A stretch of 59,909 nt of DNA from Oceanobacillus sojae (GCF_900162665.1 NZ_LT727812.1:515424-575332), one strand, 5' to 3'. Counted from the first letter of the stretch, positions 36,501 to 45,803 are shown. Translations and numbers: made by a program. The notes: generated from the letters alone by a model not told the origin.

Positions 36501-36785
36501 TCCTGTTTGCCCACCCAAGGTTCCAATTAAGCCATCCGGCTTTTCTTTTTCAATGATTTTTTCGACCACCTCTACCTCTAATGGTTCTAAGTAGACCTGA
36601 TCTGTGATAGCTTCATCTGTCATAATGGTCGCGGGATTGTTATTGATAAGAACGACTTCCAGCCCCTCTTCTTTTAACGCCAGGCAAGCCTGTGTTCCTG
36701 CATAATCAAACTCCGCTGCCTGCCCGATAACAATTGGCCCCGATCCTAAAACAAGCACTTTCTTAATCCCTGGATGTTTAGGCAT
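33558..36785 (-). CDS. carB: Carbamoyl-phosphate synthase large subunit
   Basis: 1075-aa synthetase that makes carbamoyl phosphate from bicarbonate, ATP and nitrogen. It is built of two ATP-grasp halves, each opening with a GSGPI motif (VLVLGSGPIVIGQAAEFDYA; VLVIGSGPIRIGQGVEFDY), plus a C-terminal allosteric MGS-like domain with GTSAYLK. The length is full. It is the last gene of argCJBD-carB, 3 bp after argD, with its RBS inside the end of argD. There is no carA directly upstream and no argF downstream, so the glutaminase partner must come from elsewhere or be absent. Confidence 0.95.
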   Translation of the reverse strand: MPKHPGIKKVLVLGSGPIVIGQAAEFDYAGTQACLALKEEGLEVVLINNNPATIMTDEAITDQVYLEPLEVEVVEKIIEKEKPDGLIGTLGGQTGLNLSMELHDKGILEKYNVELLGTSIASIQKGEDREKFRDLMIAIKEPISESQIVTNIEDGLSFAAQIGYPVILRPAYTLGGEGGGFANNKEEFCELLAKGLHLSPIHQVLVERSIKGWKEIEYEVMRDESDACQIICDMENVDPVGVHTGDSIVVAPAQTLTGEQSKILRDASIKIIRALEVIGGCNIQFALHPETNEYCIIEVNPRVSRSSALASKATGYPIARVAAKCAVGYHLDELVDPISGATYLHFTPDLDYTVVKIPRFPFDKFSEADRSLGTQMKATGEVMSLDKTFEGALNKAVRSLEMNVQSLHWPAFTEKSEEELTALLEEPNDLRLFAIGEAFRRQISVARVSELTLIQPYFLERIAAMIELEKDLSTIGWKDVTEGLILQAKQYNISDVRLAQLFDIQPAVLRQYYKNHDLSPNYRFVDTCPGTSGKNSTYFYSTWSDFNQVHPVSAKKKVLVIGSGPIRIGQGVEFDYCSVHAVQALQKAGYEAVMINNNPETVSTDYTVADRLYFEPLTLEDVLHVMEIEQIQGVLIQFGGQTAINLMGQLTEAGVSVLGTTPENMDKMEDREQFYTFLEQLNIAHIHGEIVHDAEQVKAAAHQLGYPVLIRPSYVIGGQSMFVCYNKEELISNVERVQADTYDQCWPLLMDSYLPGLECEVDVVSDGENVIIPGVFEHIEKAGVHSGDSTSVFPSITLTDRQKEQVYQISKKIAAELPIVGMMNIQFVIYQEEVYVLEVNPRSSRTVPVVSKVTGIPLVALAVNAQLGESLQNFMKEFSAYKEPEYYTVKAPVFSKNKLKGVDHILGPEMKSTGEAIGMDVTLEKAIRKAAIPSQQKLNNTKKWFVSISDHHKEESIPFIREIAEKTEIIATQGTSAYLKTKQISSIKADREITDLKKLFLQDPPGYVINIPSIGRDKERFGFQLRELCIQLNIPYFTSLETAKLVWKYQHLKQEDIQSLQEYLKTIDKVDSVTL

Positions 36786-36788
36786 ATA

Positions 36789-37982
36789 TTATTCTCCCTT
36801 CTCCTCTAAGTCTGCTGCTATAGCCGTTATCACTCCTATAAAAGTGAATAACTCTTCTTTCTCTGTTGTTAATGGAGGTAAAATACGCACAACATGCTCC
36901 CCTGCTGTTAAAACAAGAACCTGTTTTTCTCTTAATTTTTCGACCCAGACTCCGGCTTTATTTTCAACTTCCAGTCCGATTAGAAATCCCTTTCCTCTAA
37001 CAGATTTTATTAATGGATTAGTTTCTGCCAGCTTTGTTAACGCTTCTGTTAACAGCAGGCATTTCTCCTGTAAATCTTCTAAAAATGCAGCATTTGTAAT
37101 TTGCTCCAGTGTAGCCAGCCCTGCTGTCGCTGCCAAAGGATTTCCGCCAAAGGTACTGCCATGCGTTCCAGGAGAAAAACTTTCTGCCGCTTTATTTTTT
37201 GCTAATAATGCTCCAATAGGAAAACCAGAGCCTAAGCCTTTAGCCAAAGTAATTGCATCCGGTTCTATTTCATATTGCTCATATGCAAATAGAGATCCGG
37301 TTCTGCCGATTCCTGTCTGGATTTCATCAACCATAAACAAAATATCCGCTTCCTTGCAATATGCATATAGAGCTTTTACCCACTGTACATCTGCCGGATG
37401 AACCCCGCCTTCTCCCTGCACAAGCTCCAATAAAACACCCGCTGTTTTATCGGTATCTATTTGCTCAATTGCCTCCTGCTGATTAAACGGTAAATAAGTA
37501 AACCCGGGCGTTAATGGCGTAAAGCCGTTATGAATTTTCGTCTGTGCAGTTGCCGCCATTGTCGAACCAGTTCTTCCATGAAAGGAATTTGAAAAGGTAA
37601 CGATTTCTGTTCTTTCCGGCTTCTGATGGTCTTTTGCATATTTTTTAGCTAATTTGATAGCCGCTTCATTCGCTTCTGCGCCACTGTTACAAAAGAATGC
37701 CTGGTCGAAGCAGCTTAAAGAAGCTAATTTCTCAGCCAATGCTTCCTGCTGAGGAATCCGGTATAAATTAGAAACATGCCATAAATTCTCTAATTGCTCT
37801 GATAATTTTTCCTGCACATAATCTGGTACATGTCCCAGACTGCATGTAGCAATCCCTGATGTATAATCAAGATATTTCACACCCTGATCATCCCATACAT
37901 AGCTTCCCTTACCTTTTAAAATAGTAATTGGCAGGCGCTGATAGTTTTTCATTAATGCTGATGTTGTCATTGTACTAGACAT
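36789..37982 (-). CDS. argD: Acetylornithine aminotransferase
   Basis: 397-aa class III PLP aminotransferase of arginine synthesis. Motifs: YLDYTSGIATCSLGH, FCNSGAEANEAAIKLA, FMVDEIQTGIGRTG and the PLP lysine in ITLAKGLGSGFP. Start ATG 37982 is chosen because GGAG lies 10 nt before it; a TTG 9 nt upstream abuts the RBS. It overlaps argB by 8 bp. Confidence 0.95.
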   Translation of the reverse strand: MSSTMTTSALMKNYQRLPITILKGKGSYVWDDQGVKYLDYTSGIATCSLGHVPDYVQEKLSEQLENLWHVSNLYRIPQQEALAEKLASLSCFDQAFFCNSGAEANEAAIKLAKKYAKDHQKPERTEIVTFSNSFHGRTGSTMAATAQTKIHNGFTPLTPGFTYLPFNQQEAIEQIDTDKTAGVLLELVQGEGGVHPADVQWVKALYAYCKEADILFMVDEIQTGIGRTGSLFAYEQYEIEPDAITLAKGLGSGFPIGALLAKNKAAESFSPGTHGSTFGGNPLAATAGLATLEQITNAAFLEDLQEKCLLLTEALTKLAETNPLIKSVRGKGFLIGLEVENKAGVWVEKLREKQVLVLTAGEHVVRILPPLTTEKEELFTFIGVITAIAADLEEKGE

Positions 37983-38775
37983 GTTCTGCAATCTCCTTTT
38001 CTCTTAAAATAGTTCCTACCTTTTCACCATCTAAATATTTTAAAATATTATCAGGCTCCAGGCCGTTTAAAATCACAGATTCTTCTACGCCCCCCTTTAA
38101 ACTTGCCAGTGCAGAGCGCACTTTGGGTATCATTCCGCCATAAATTACTCCCGAAGCTATCATTGCTTCCACATCATTCTTTGTTAAATGATGATGAATA
38201 ATTTCTTTCTGGTTGATTGTTTCCATTACCCCGGGGATATTGCTGATTAGAACAAGCTTGCAGCCTAATGCCTCTGCTACAGCTCCGGCTGCTGTGTCAC
38301 CATTAATATTTAAACGGCTTTCCCCTTCACCTGCTGCAATCGGAGAAATAACGGGGATGCCCCCCTCTTTCAGTATCATGTCAATCCAGGCTGTTTCCAC
38401 TTTTGTGATTTCTCCCACTAATCCCAGCTTTCCATTATGAATAGGTTTAGCCTGCAGCAGCCTGCCGTCTACGCCGCTTAATCCGATTGCTTTTCCATTC
38501 TGTCCCTGAAATAAACCGACAATCCGTTTATTGATTGTTCCGCTCATAACCATCTGTGCTACTTCCAATACTTCTTCTGTAGTAACACGAAGACCATCAA
38601 CAAAGGTACTTTCAATATTCATTTGCTTTAATGCCTGATTGATTTCCGGACCGCCGCCATGAACAATCACAGGATCACAAATCCCTTTTTCCTTCAAATC
38701 AATGAGCAGCTGATAAAAGGATTTCGGCAGCTCCTGTAATATACTTCCGCCTATTTTAAATACTGCTTTTGTCAT
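37975..38775 (-). CDS. argB: Acetylglutamate kinase
   Basis: 266-aa amino acid kinase that phosphorylates N-acetylglutamate. Motifs: FKIGGSIL, VIVHGGGPEINQAL, RLNINGDTAAGAVAEAL and the ATP-binding YGGMIPKVRSAL. RBS GAGGTG before ATG 38775. It starts 9 bp after argJ and overlaps argD, so it is part of a coupled operon. Confidence 0.95.
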   Translation of the reverse strand: MTKAVFKIGGSILQELPKSFYQLLIDLKEKGICDPVIVHGGGPEINQALKQMNIESTFVDGLRVTTEEVLEVAQMVMSGTINKRIVGLFQGQNGKAIGLSGVDGRLLQAKPIHNGKLGLVGEITKVETAWIDMILKEGGIPVISPIAAGEGESRLNINGDTAAGAVAEALGCKLVLISNIPGVMETINQKEIIHHHLTKNDVEAMIASGVIYGGMIPKVRSALASLKGGVEESVILNGLEPDNILKYLDGEKVGTILREKEIAEHV

Positions 38776-38784
38776 TAAAACACC

Positions 38785-40005
38785 TCATGTCCGATAGGAT
38801 GCATTGATTTTCACGTAATCATAGGTTAAATCACAGCCCCATGCTGTAGCTTTTTCTGAACCATCCTTAAGCCCGATAAAAAGCTGAACCGTATCCTTGA
38901 CCAATTCTTCCACACAGTTTGGTTCATGGAAGGACAATAATTGGCCATCCTCAATAATACGCTCAGAGCCAATTGCAATGGATAGACTGTTCTTATCAAA
39001 AGGCACACCGCTTGCTCCTAGCGCACTGACAATTCTGCCCCAATTGGCGTCTTCTCCATAAATTGCTGTTTTAACAAGGCTTGAAGCAATCACAGCCTTA
39101 GCCATCTGCGCAGCCTGCTCCTCTGTCTCAGCGCCTTCAACAGTTACTTCTACAAGCTTTGTTGCCCCTTCTCCGTCTTTGGCAATCATTTTTGCCAGCT
39201 CCCGGCTGACAAATTGCCATGCCTCCATAAATCTGTTCCATTCCGGATGATTTTGATCAAGGGTGTTATTATTCTGCATTCCGTTAGCTAATATCAGCAC
39301 CATATCATTCGTGCTGCAGTCACCGTCCACTGTAATACGATTAAATGTCTGATTAGTAGATTGCTTTAATCCCTGCTGGAGACTCTCTGCTTCCACCTTG
39401 GCATCCGTTGTAATAAAGGAAAGCATTGTAGCCATATTCGGGTGAATCATTCCAGATCCTTTGGCAGCTCCTGCAATCGTTATCGTCTTTCCATCTATTT
39501 CAACCTCAACAGCAATATGCTTGGTTTTCGTATCGGTCGTTAAAATTGCGTGTTCAAAAGCATCTGCATCTTTATTTTCATTAATCCGTGCTATTGCTCC
39601 TTTTATCACATCCATCGGCAGCATCTCACCAATGACACCAGTTGACGCTACAGCCACCAGAGAAGGATCAACCCCTATTTTTTCTGCAGTCAGCTGCTGC
39701 ATTTGAACAGCGTCCTGATAGCCTTGCTCACCTGTATAGGAATTGGCATTCGCTGAATTCACAATAATTGTCTGCAGCTGAGCAGTTTGCTTTAATGCCT
39801 CCTGTGTAATCTGAAGTGGAGCAGCCTGAAACGTATTCTGTGTATAAACACCTGCAGCAGTTGCCGGAACTTCCGAATAAATCCAGCCAAAATCAAGCTT
39901 TGATTTGCGCAGTCCGGCATGAATACCTCCTGCTGTAAACCCCTTCGGCTGATCGATATGTGCATTCTCTATAATCTTAAATGGTTTTAATAAAGTCTGT
40001 TCCAT
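38785..40005 (-). CDS. argJ: Bifunctional ornithine/glutamate N-acetyltransferase
   Basis: 406-aa proenzyme that recycles acetyl groups in the arginine pathway and can acetylate glutamate. Self-cleavage is expected between Ala192 and Thr193 in KGSGMIHPNMATMLSF, yielding alpha and beta chains. RBS AGGAGGAG before ATG 40005. It lies 15 bp after argC. Confidence 0.95.
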   Translation of the reverse strand: MEQTLLKPFKIIENAHIDQPKGFTAGGIHAGLRKSKLDFGWIYSEVPATAAGVYTQNTFQAAPLQITQEALKQTAQLQTIIVNSANANSYTGEQGYQDAVQMQQLTAEKIGVDPSLVAVASTGVIGEMLPMDVIKGAIARINENKDADAFEHAILTTDTKTKHIAVEVEIDGKTITIAGAAKGSGMIHPNMATMLSFITTDAKVEAESLQQGLKQSTNQTFNRITVDGDCSTNDMVLILANGMQNNNTLDQNHPEWNRFMEAWQFVSRELAKMIAKDGEGATKLVEVTVEGAETEEQAAQMAKAVIASSLVKTAIYGEDANWGRIVSALGASGVPFDKNSLSIAIGSERIIEDGQLLSFHEPNCVEELVKDTVQLFIGLKDGSEKATAWGCDLTYDYVKINASYRT

Positions 40006-40020
40006 TTATTCTCCTCCTAA

Positions 40021-41058
40021 TTACGGGAATACCGGTATAAATTCCAATCCCATCGTCTCATCCCAGCCATTCATAATATTGGCGTTTTGAATTGCCTGAC
40101 CGGCAGCTCCTTTTACTAAATTATCAATTGCTGATACAACAACAATGCTATTAGTTCTCGAGTCCACATATGCTCCAATATCACAAAAATTGCTGCCTGA
40201 TACACCCTTCGTTGTCGGGAAAATTCCCTCCGGTAAAATCCGGACAAAAGATTTTTCCTGATAATATTCCTCAAGATAATTTAAAATAGAAGCTGTTGTT
40301 TCCTGATTTTTTATATCTGCATATATCGTACACATCAGACCTCTTGTCATTGGAATTAAATGTGTTGTAAATGATACTTTTAAGTCTTTTTCAGCAAACT
40401 TGGAAGCATATCGTTCAATTTCCGGAATATGCTGATGCTGCCCGATTTTATAGGGAATAACATTTTCATTTGTTGTAGAAAAATGTGTTTTCTCACTCAA
40501 GCCCTTTCCAGCTCCGGAAATTCCTGTTTTTGCATCAATACGAATTCCTTCCGTCTGGATCTTACCCCCGTCAATAAGAGGGATTAACGCTGATAAAGCA
40601 GCAGTTGGGAAACAGCCTGGATTAGAAATAATAGAAGCTGTTTTTATATCCTCTGTAAAAATATCACTGAGTCCAAACACCGCTTTTTCCGAGAATTCAG
40701 CCGGAGCAGGCTCTTTTCCGTACCATTCACTGTATTCCTCCCCTGTCAGCCGGAAGTCTCCCGATAAATCAATGCACTGAATGGAAGTGTCCTGAAAAGA
40801 AGGAATAATATTCTTAGCGACACCGGCCGGAGTTGCTAAGAATAAAATATCAATCTCTTTTTCCAGCTCCTCTAAATCTAGTGATTCCATCTTTTTAGTG
40901 ATAATTCCCGATAAATGCGGATAAGTGGATGATAAATCCTCCCCTGCCTGTGATTGCGAGATAATTTTAGTAAGCTGGATTTCTTTATGTGATTGGAGGA
41001 GTCTTATAAGTTCAATTGCCCCGTAACCCGTTCCTCCAATAATTGCTGCTTTTTTCAA
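40021..41058 (-). CDS. argC: N-acetyl-gamma-glutamyl-phosphate reductase
   Basis: 345-aa NADPH-dependent reductase, the first gene of the operon. Catalytic Cys149 is in SNPGCFPTAAL, and the Rossmann motif is IIGGTGYGAIELIRLL. The start codon is TTG at 41058, with GGGAGA 8 nt upstream. A promoter with a perfect TATAAT and ARG-box-like sequence lies 40-68 bp upstream. Confidence 0.95.
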   Translation of the reverse strand: MKKAAIIGGTGYGAIELIRLLQSHKEIQLTKIISQSQAGEDLSSTYPHLSGIITKKMESLDLEELEKEIDILFLATPAGVAKNIIPSFQDTSIQCIDLSGDFRLTGEEYSEWYGKEPAPAEFSEKAVFGLSDIFTEDIKTASIISNPGCFPTAALSALIPLIDGGKIQTEGIRIDAKTGISGAGKGLSEKTHFSTTNENVIPYKIGQHQHIPEIERYASKFAEKDLKVSFTTHLIPMTRGLMCTIYADIKNQETTASILNYLEEYYQEKSFVRILPEGIFPTTKGVSGSNFCDIGAYVDSRTNSIVVVSAIDNLVKGAAGQAIQNANIMNGWDETMGLEFIPVFP

Positions 41059-41097
41059 TAACCTTCTCTCCCTTGTCTGAAAAATTAATTATTAATC

Positions 41098-41126
41098 ATT
41101 ATAAATTTTTATGTATGTTTATGCAA
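41098..41126 (-). promoter_or_regulatory. arg operon promoter with ARG-box-like operator
   Basis: TTGCAT (41126-41121), 17-bp spacer, TATAAT (41103-41098) on the minus strand. Between them CATACATAAAAATTTATA matches the AhrC/ArgR operator pattern of B. subtilis at about 13 of 18 positions, so a repressor would cover the promoter. Confidence 0.55.
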
Positions 41127-41190
41127 GGGAATTTATAAATATTAATTAAATTTGTTTAAATCACAAGTTTATATGTATAATAATTGCATA

Positions 41191-41229
41191 AAAAAAAGAC
41201 ATCGATCCTCTTTTGATGTGATCAATGTC
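41191..41229 (-). terminator. Terminator of the AraC-type gene
   Basis: Stem GACATTGATC/GATCGATGTC (one mismatch) followed by TTTTTTTT on the minus strand. Confidence 0.8.
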
Positions 41230-41260
41230 CTTCTTAATTTCATTTTAAAATGTATTCTGT

Positions 41261-42109
41261 TTATTTAACCGGAATCCAGATTTCTGAATAATAATCCTCT
41301 TCAGAAGCATCACCATCCGAATACACTTCTAATTCTGGTGTACCTGCATGGTCATAATTGCTGGATGGAAACCATTCTGAAAATATTTGCTTCCACACTT
41401 TTTGAATAGCATCAGGCATTGCGCCGTGAACTTCAAATATCGCCCACTTAGATGCTGGAATCTCAGTGGCTTCGAATCTACCTGGTGTTTCACCCTGATA
41501 AGCTGTTCCAATCCAATAGTCGATGGATTTATCATTTTTATCATCACATACACCTATAACTCCTTGCACCGGTCCATTATTCAAACTGCTTAATAATTCA
41601 TCGGTACCGTCTGTATGCGCCTTCTGCCACATTTCAGAAATCCCGGTCAGATTTTGTTCGTTCATTAATGAAAATTCTTCTCTTACTCCAATTACCTGAA
41701 ATGCATCATGATCAATAATCTTGTAGTTCATAGGATTCTCCCCTTTTAAATTCACCTGAATAACCAGGCGATTATAAGATGTGAGGTTTCCTGAATGCTT
41801 CCGTGCTTCTCTTGGTGTAATTCCATGCTGTTTACGAAATGCCTTCGAGAAAGCTTCCGGGGTTTCATAACCATATTTGTGGGCAATATCTATAATCCTT
41901 TCATCTGATTTTCTTAACTCATTGGCTGCCAAGGTCAGACGTCGCCGCCGAATATACTCGGCAACAGTAATTCCTGTCATTACATTAAATGTCCTTTGAA
42001 AATGAAACACAGAAAAATTCGCCTGCTTTGCAATTTCTTCGATGGATAGCTCCTCCAGTATTTTTTCTTCCATATAGTTCAAAGCTGTTTGTATTGATTT
42101 CACCCACAT
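41261..42109 (-). CDS. AraC-family regulator with GyrI-like effector domain
   Basis: 282-aa regulator. The N-terminal AraC-type DNA-binding domain holds two helix-turn-helix motifs (SIEEIAKQANFSVFHFQRTF; IIDIAHKYGYETPEAFSKAF). It is linked near residue 125 to a C-terminal GyrI/SOUL-like small-molecule-binding domain with FQVIGVREEFSL and WAIFEVHGAMPDAIQ. This Rob/BmrR-like layout senses hydrophobic or cationic compounds. Start ATG 42109 is chosen, though the AAGGGG site is 11 nt away; an in-frame GTG at 42121 overlaps it. No obvious target gene beside it. Confidence 0.88.
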   Translation of the reverse strand: MWVKSIQTALNYMEEKILEELSIEEIAKQANFSVFHFQRTFNVMTGITVAEYIRRRRLTLAANELRKSDERIIDIAHKYGYETPEAFSKAFRKQHGITPREARKHSGNLTSYNRLVIQVNLKGENPMNYKIIDHDAFQVIGVREEFSLMNEQNLTGISEMWQKAHTDGTDELLSSLNNGPVQGVIGVCDDKNDKSIDYWIGTAYQGETPGRFEATEIPASKWAIFEVHGAMPDAIQKVWKQIFSEWFPSSNYDHAGTPELEVYSDGDASEEDYYSEIWIPVK

Positions 42110-42227
42110 CAAGTGACTCACCCCTTAATAACATCTTAGCAAGACCCTTTGCCGAAATCCTGTTCTTCCGTGCTCACCTTTGACAGATTTCACATGATTG
42201 TATAGGCAGCCATCTGCCGCATTTTCG

Positions 42228-43193
42228 CTAGTCTTCCTTTACAAAACGCTCTAAAAATGCATCCAAAGTTTTCTTATATAATTCTTCATCCTTCACAAAG
42301 GATTCTCCATGACTTGCTTCATCTACAAGTAAAAGCTCCTTCTCGCTTTTGGTATTTTCATAGAGCTCCTCCGTCATTTCTGTCGGTACAAAGACATCCT
42401 CTTTTCCATGAACAAATAAAATCGGCACTTCTGCCTTTGCAACCTGATCCAGTGCAGAAGCTTCCTTCAAACCATAGCCTGCCCGTATCTTTGTTACCAG
42501 ACTGGTAGACGGAATAAATGGAAATGACGGCAGGTGGAACATCCGGTCAAGATGATAAGCGAACAGGTCATTTGCGTCTGTGTAAGAAGCATCTGCTACA
42601 ATTGCTTTCACATTAGCAGAAAGCTCTTCTCCACTCGCCATTAATACAGTGGAGCCTCCCATAGAAACGCCGTGAAGTACAATTTCCGCGTCTTCGCCAA
42701 CCCGATCGATAACCTGATCAATCCAGTTAATTAAGTCCAGACGGTCATGCCAGCCAAAACCGATATAATCTCCTTCACTTTCTCCATGCCCGCGCATGTC
42801 TGCAGTAAAAACATTATATCCCAGGTCCTCATAATAATGCTGGCCAAATAAAGACATATCCTTTCCACGGCCTAAGTAGCCGTGAGCGAAAATAACTACT
42901 TTCTTCGTCGGCTGTTTTGCCTCCAGATAATATCCCTGCAAGTCAAGTCCGTCAAAGGAAGTCTGATGCCATGTTTCAAACGGCTGTTCATCCGACCAGT
43001 CACGCCAATCGCCGTCCAATAAAACATCCAAAGTCTCAGCCTCAACCTCTAAATCTGTATTTCCGTTCAAAAAATCCTTTACATTACGCTCAACGGCGAG
43101 ATTATAAAAGAAAACGGCAGCTGCAAAATTTATAATAAGGAGTATAACAACTACCCCTGAAATAATCCAAATCCATTTTTTCTTTTTCTTCAC
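42228..43193 (-). CDS. Membrane-anchored alpha/beta hydrolase
   Basis: 321-aa protein: basic N-terminus, one membrane helix (about 8-30), then an alpha/beta-hydrolase domain facing outward. The oxyanion-side motif is IFAHGYLGRGKD, the nucleophile Ser is in HGVSMGGST, the Asp in HGKEDVFVP and the His in DEASHGES. It resembles B. subtilis YqkD-type hydrolases of unknown substrate. GTG start with a weak GAGGG RBS. Confidence 0.87.
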   Translation of the reverse strand: MKKKKKWIWIISGVVVILLIINFAAAVFFYNLAVERNVKDFLNGNTDLEVEAETLDVLLDGDWRDWSDEQPFETWHQTSFDGLDLQGYYLEAKQPTKKVVIFAHGYLGRGKDMSLFGQHYYEDLGYNVFTADMRGHGESEGDYIGFGWHDRLDLINWIDQVIDRVGEDAEIVLHGVSMGGSTVLMASGEELSANVKAIVADASYTDANDLFAYHLDRMFHLPSFPFIPSTSLVTKIRAGYGLKEASALDQVAKAEVPILFVHGKEDVFVPTEMTEELYENTKSEKELLLVDEASHGESFVKDEELYKKTLDAFLERFVKED

Positions 43194-43366
43194 ACCATGA
43201 CCCTCTTTTCTATCTGTCTATCTTTCTATTTCATTATACAAGAAATTCACTTATGTATATAATCCAAGTTATGGGAGATATTATGACATTTTTATAGAAT
43301 AGATAGGCATTTCTTAAGTCATTCATCTCTTAAATTCTCCTGATTTTTCATACCCTTAGATACATA

Positions 43367-43410
43367 AAAACGTAGAAGAACCTGTATGAATACACATTCT
43401 TCTACGTTTT
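43367..43410 (-). terminator. Terminator of the Lnr-like ABC operon
   Basis: 14-bp perfect stem AAAACGTAGAAGAA/TTCTTCTACGTTTT. Confidence 0.85.
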
Positions 43411-43424
43411 ATCAACTTTCTTAA

Positions 43425-44537
43425 TTAAATATGACGTTTTTCCATTAAATGAATGCCGATTCCGGTAAATAAAACAGCCATCAATGTCAATATACTGATC
43501 GGCTGCAGAAGCTCCGTAAAAGAGTATCCATATACTGCCGCTCCTTGGATAATATCCAATCCATATTTAATTGGATTCAGTTTGGCTAAAAATAGTAAAA
43601 CAGGATTACTGACAATTTCCAGCGGCCAAAATGCCCCGCCAATCATCGCTAAACTTACTGTAATAATGCTGATTGCTGCATTAAATTGCTCCACATTTTT
43701 AACAAGCGCTGTAATTAAAATCGACATAGCAACAATTGCTAAAGCATATGGAATTAACATCAGTAAAATTTCAATCATCTGATCATTGAAGGTAATCCCC
43801 CGCCAGAAATAGAAGACACTGAAAATAATTAAAATCTGTAGATATCCCTCGATAAAGCTGTACAGCAGATTAGCAATATACATTTCTGATTTTTTTACCG
43901 GCGATAAAATTATTCGGTCCCAGACACCCATCCGCTTCTCTGTTAAAATTTTCACTACTCCATATGCAATGGTATAAATTGCGAAAAATAATGCAAAGCC
44001 GCCGATACGATGAACATTATCATCGTATTTCCAGGATTCTTCCCCAGAAAAGCTATTTACAGTCAAATCGAATGTTCCATCAGATAATGTTTCTTTGTAG
44101 GCTGAAACAGCTTGATCTGCCTCCATCCCCGCTGCATCAGCTGCATCTCCGATTAACGTTTCCTGAATATCTGTTGTATATACCTTCTGAACCGTTTGTT
44201 GAATCAGACCAGCATTCGGTGATTCTACACCTACTAAAATATCAAACCGATTTTCATATAAAATGACACCCGTATCTGCTTCGCCTTCCCTGAGCTCTGC
44301 TTCTAACGTTTCTTTATCTACTGGATAAAATTGAAAAGCCTCCTGTTGTTCAAGAGAGCTCTGATAGCTGTCGGCCTCCTCTTCTACATATACCGGTACC
44401 GGAAGACCTCCTCCCCCGCCACCTACGTTCATAGATGAAATCACCCAAGCAAATACAATAGACATTCCTGTAAAAAGTAGGAAAGTAAATGGATTACGAA
44501 TAAATTCACGTACCCGCGCTAAGAGTATCCCTTTCAT
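43425..44537 (-). CDS. lnrN: ABC-2 permease, LnrN-like
   Basis: 370-aa permease. An N-terminal helix is followed by a large extracytoplasmic loop (about 35-185) starting with a six-glycine run (NVGGGGGGLP), then five to six helices. Paired with LnrM- and LnrL-like proteins, it should form a lipid-active antibiotic exporter. Overlaps the upstream permease by 4 bp. The symbol is assigned by operon layout and type rather than by alignment. Confidence 0.75.
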   Translation of the reverse strand: MKGILLARVREFIRNPFTFLLFTGMSIVFAWVISSMNVGGGGGGLPVPVYVEEEADSYQSSLEQQEAFQFYPVDKETLEAELREGEADTGVILYENRFDILVGVESPNAGLIQQTVQKVYTTDIQETLIGDAADAAGMEADQAVSAYKETLSDGTFDLTVNSFSGEESWKYDDNVHRIGGFALFFAIYTIAYGVVKILTEKRMGVWDRIILSPVKKSEMYIANLLYSFIEGYLQILIIFSVFYFWRGITFNDQMIEILLMLIPYALAIVAMSILITALVKNVEQFNAAISIITVSLAMIGGAFWPLEIVSNPVLLFLAKLNPIKYGLDIIQGAAVYGYSFTELLQPISILTLMAVLFTGIGIHLMEKRHI

Positions 44538-45790
44538 CGTGTTGACCCCCTTTTTGGAAAGCTCATCGCAGCCACAATAATCATTACAACACCAAAGCTG
44601 ATCATATAGATAAGATAATTGGCAACATCCTCCAAACCGCTCCCACGGAGTATTTGGATATAAGCACTCAATCCAGATCCGTTCGGCGTCAAATTACCTA
44701 AGTGCGCTATGGTTTCCGATAATTCTCCAATTGGGAAAAAGCTTCCTCCGATAAATGCTAAGATAGAGGTTACTACTCCTGAAAAAAATCCGATGATTGC
44801 ATCTGATTTAAAACGGTAGCTGATAGCCGTCAATAAAACAGTAATTCCCCCTACAGCAATAGCATAAGAGATGGTAGTAATCAAAAATGTCAGAATGTCA
44901 TTAAAACTAACCTGGAATACAAAATACGAAAAACAAAAGAGAAATAATAATTGAATAAAGGCAATAATCGTACCCGAAATTAAAATACTGAGGAAGTACA
45001 GCCACCTTGACATATCCCCGACAATAATACGATCAAATACCTGATCCTGTCTTTCTCTGGTTGCAAAGAATCCAATTGTGGAAGCAACATATAATCCGGT
45101 AAAGACAGCCATTGCTACGGTATAATAATCACGCGAAGAAATCGGCTCCATTTGATTAATTTGTGTTTGCTCCCCGGCACTTGCTGCAGCCTGCATTTCT
45201 TTCATGTCTACAGCAAGACCATTCTGCTGAAGGAAGGTCTGTGTTGTCAGATTCTCATCAAATTGTTCTAAAATTTGCGATAAGACAGATGAATAAATGC
45301 CATCCTCCTGATTGACATGCAACGTTATTTCAGGTCTTTCACCGCCTTGTTCAGAGATAATCTGCAACATATCATAGGTGAAGTTTTCCGGAACCTCGAT
45401 TAGACCTGAATAGGAATCATCTGCAAGCACATCTGCTTTTTCATCTTCATGAATAACATTTAATTCGATCATTTCCTGCAAATCTTCCCCTTGAAAAATA
45501 TCCTCTCTAAGCATCGTAATTATTTGCATATCTTCACTGTCACCAAAAGTCTCTGCCGGTACACCAAGCGCATTCATTTCATTAATAAATCGTTCTATCT
45601 GTTCCGATTCATCCTCATGCTCCAGCCAGGCTACTTTTAATTCAAGTTTTGGACTGCCACTTTCCATAAAGCCAGCCAATGCAATACTTAAAATAAGAAT
45701 GAGTATAATCGGTAATCCCAAAAGTAAAAAAATTTGGACTGGATTACGCCATAGCAGGAGCAATTGTTTTTTAATTAATTGAAATAACAT
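44534..45790 (-). CDS. lnrM: ABC-2 permease, LnrM-like
   Basis: 418-aa permease with the same design as its neighbour: an N-terminal helix (about 15-38), a long acidic outside loop (40-220), and six helices in the C-terminal half. RBS AAAGGAGGGGG before ATG 45790. It starts 13 bp after the ATPase gene. In B. subtilis LnrLMN exports or removes polyene-type linearmycins; identity of the substrate here is inferred. Confidence 0.75.
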   Translation of the reverse strand: MLFQLIKKQLLLLWRNPVQIFLLLGLPIILILILSIALAGFMESGSPKLELKVAWLEHEDESEQIERFINEMNALGVPAETFGDSEDMQIITMLREDIFQGEDLQEMIELNVIHEDEKADVLADDSYSGLIEVPENFTYDMLQIISEQGGERPEITLHVNQEDGIYSSVLSQILEQFDENLTTQTFLQQNGLAVDMKEMQAAASAGEQTQINQMEPISSRDYYTVAMAVFTGLYVASTIGFFATRERQDQVFDRIIVGDMSRWLYFLSILISGTIIAFIQLLFLFCFSYFVFQVSFNDILTFLITTISYAIAVGGITVLLTAISYRFKSDAIIGFFSGVVTSILAFIGGSFFPIGELSETIAHLGNLTPNGSGLSAYIQILRGSGLEDVANYLIYMISFGVVMIIVAAMSFPKRGSTR

Positions 45791-45803
45791 AGAACCCCCT
45801 CCT

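Noticed and set aside
33558..36785. carB as the pyrimidine-pathway pyrAB
   Set aside because: It is the last gene of argCJBD with coupled spacing and no pyr genes nearby; arginine role is the simpler reading, although the full length is pyrAB-like.
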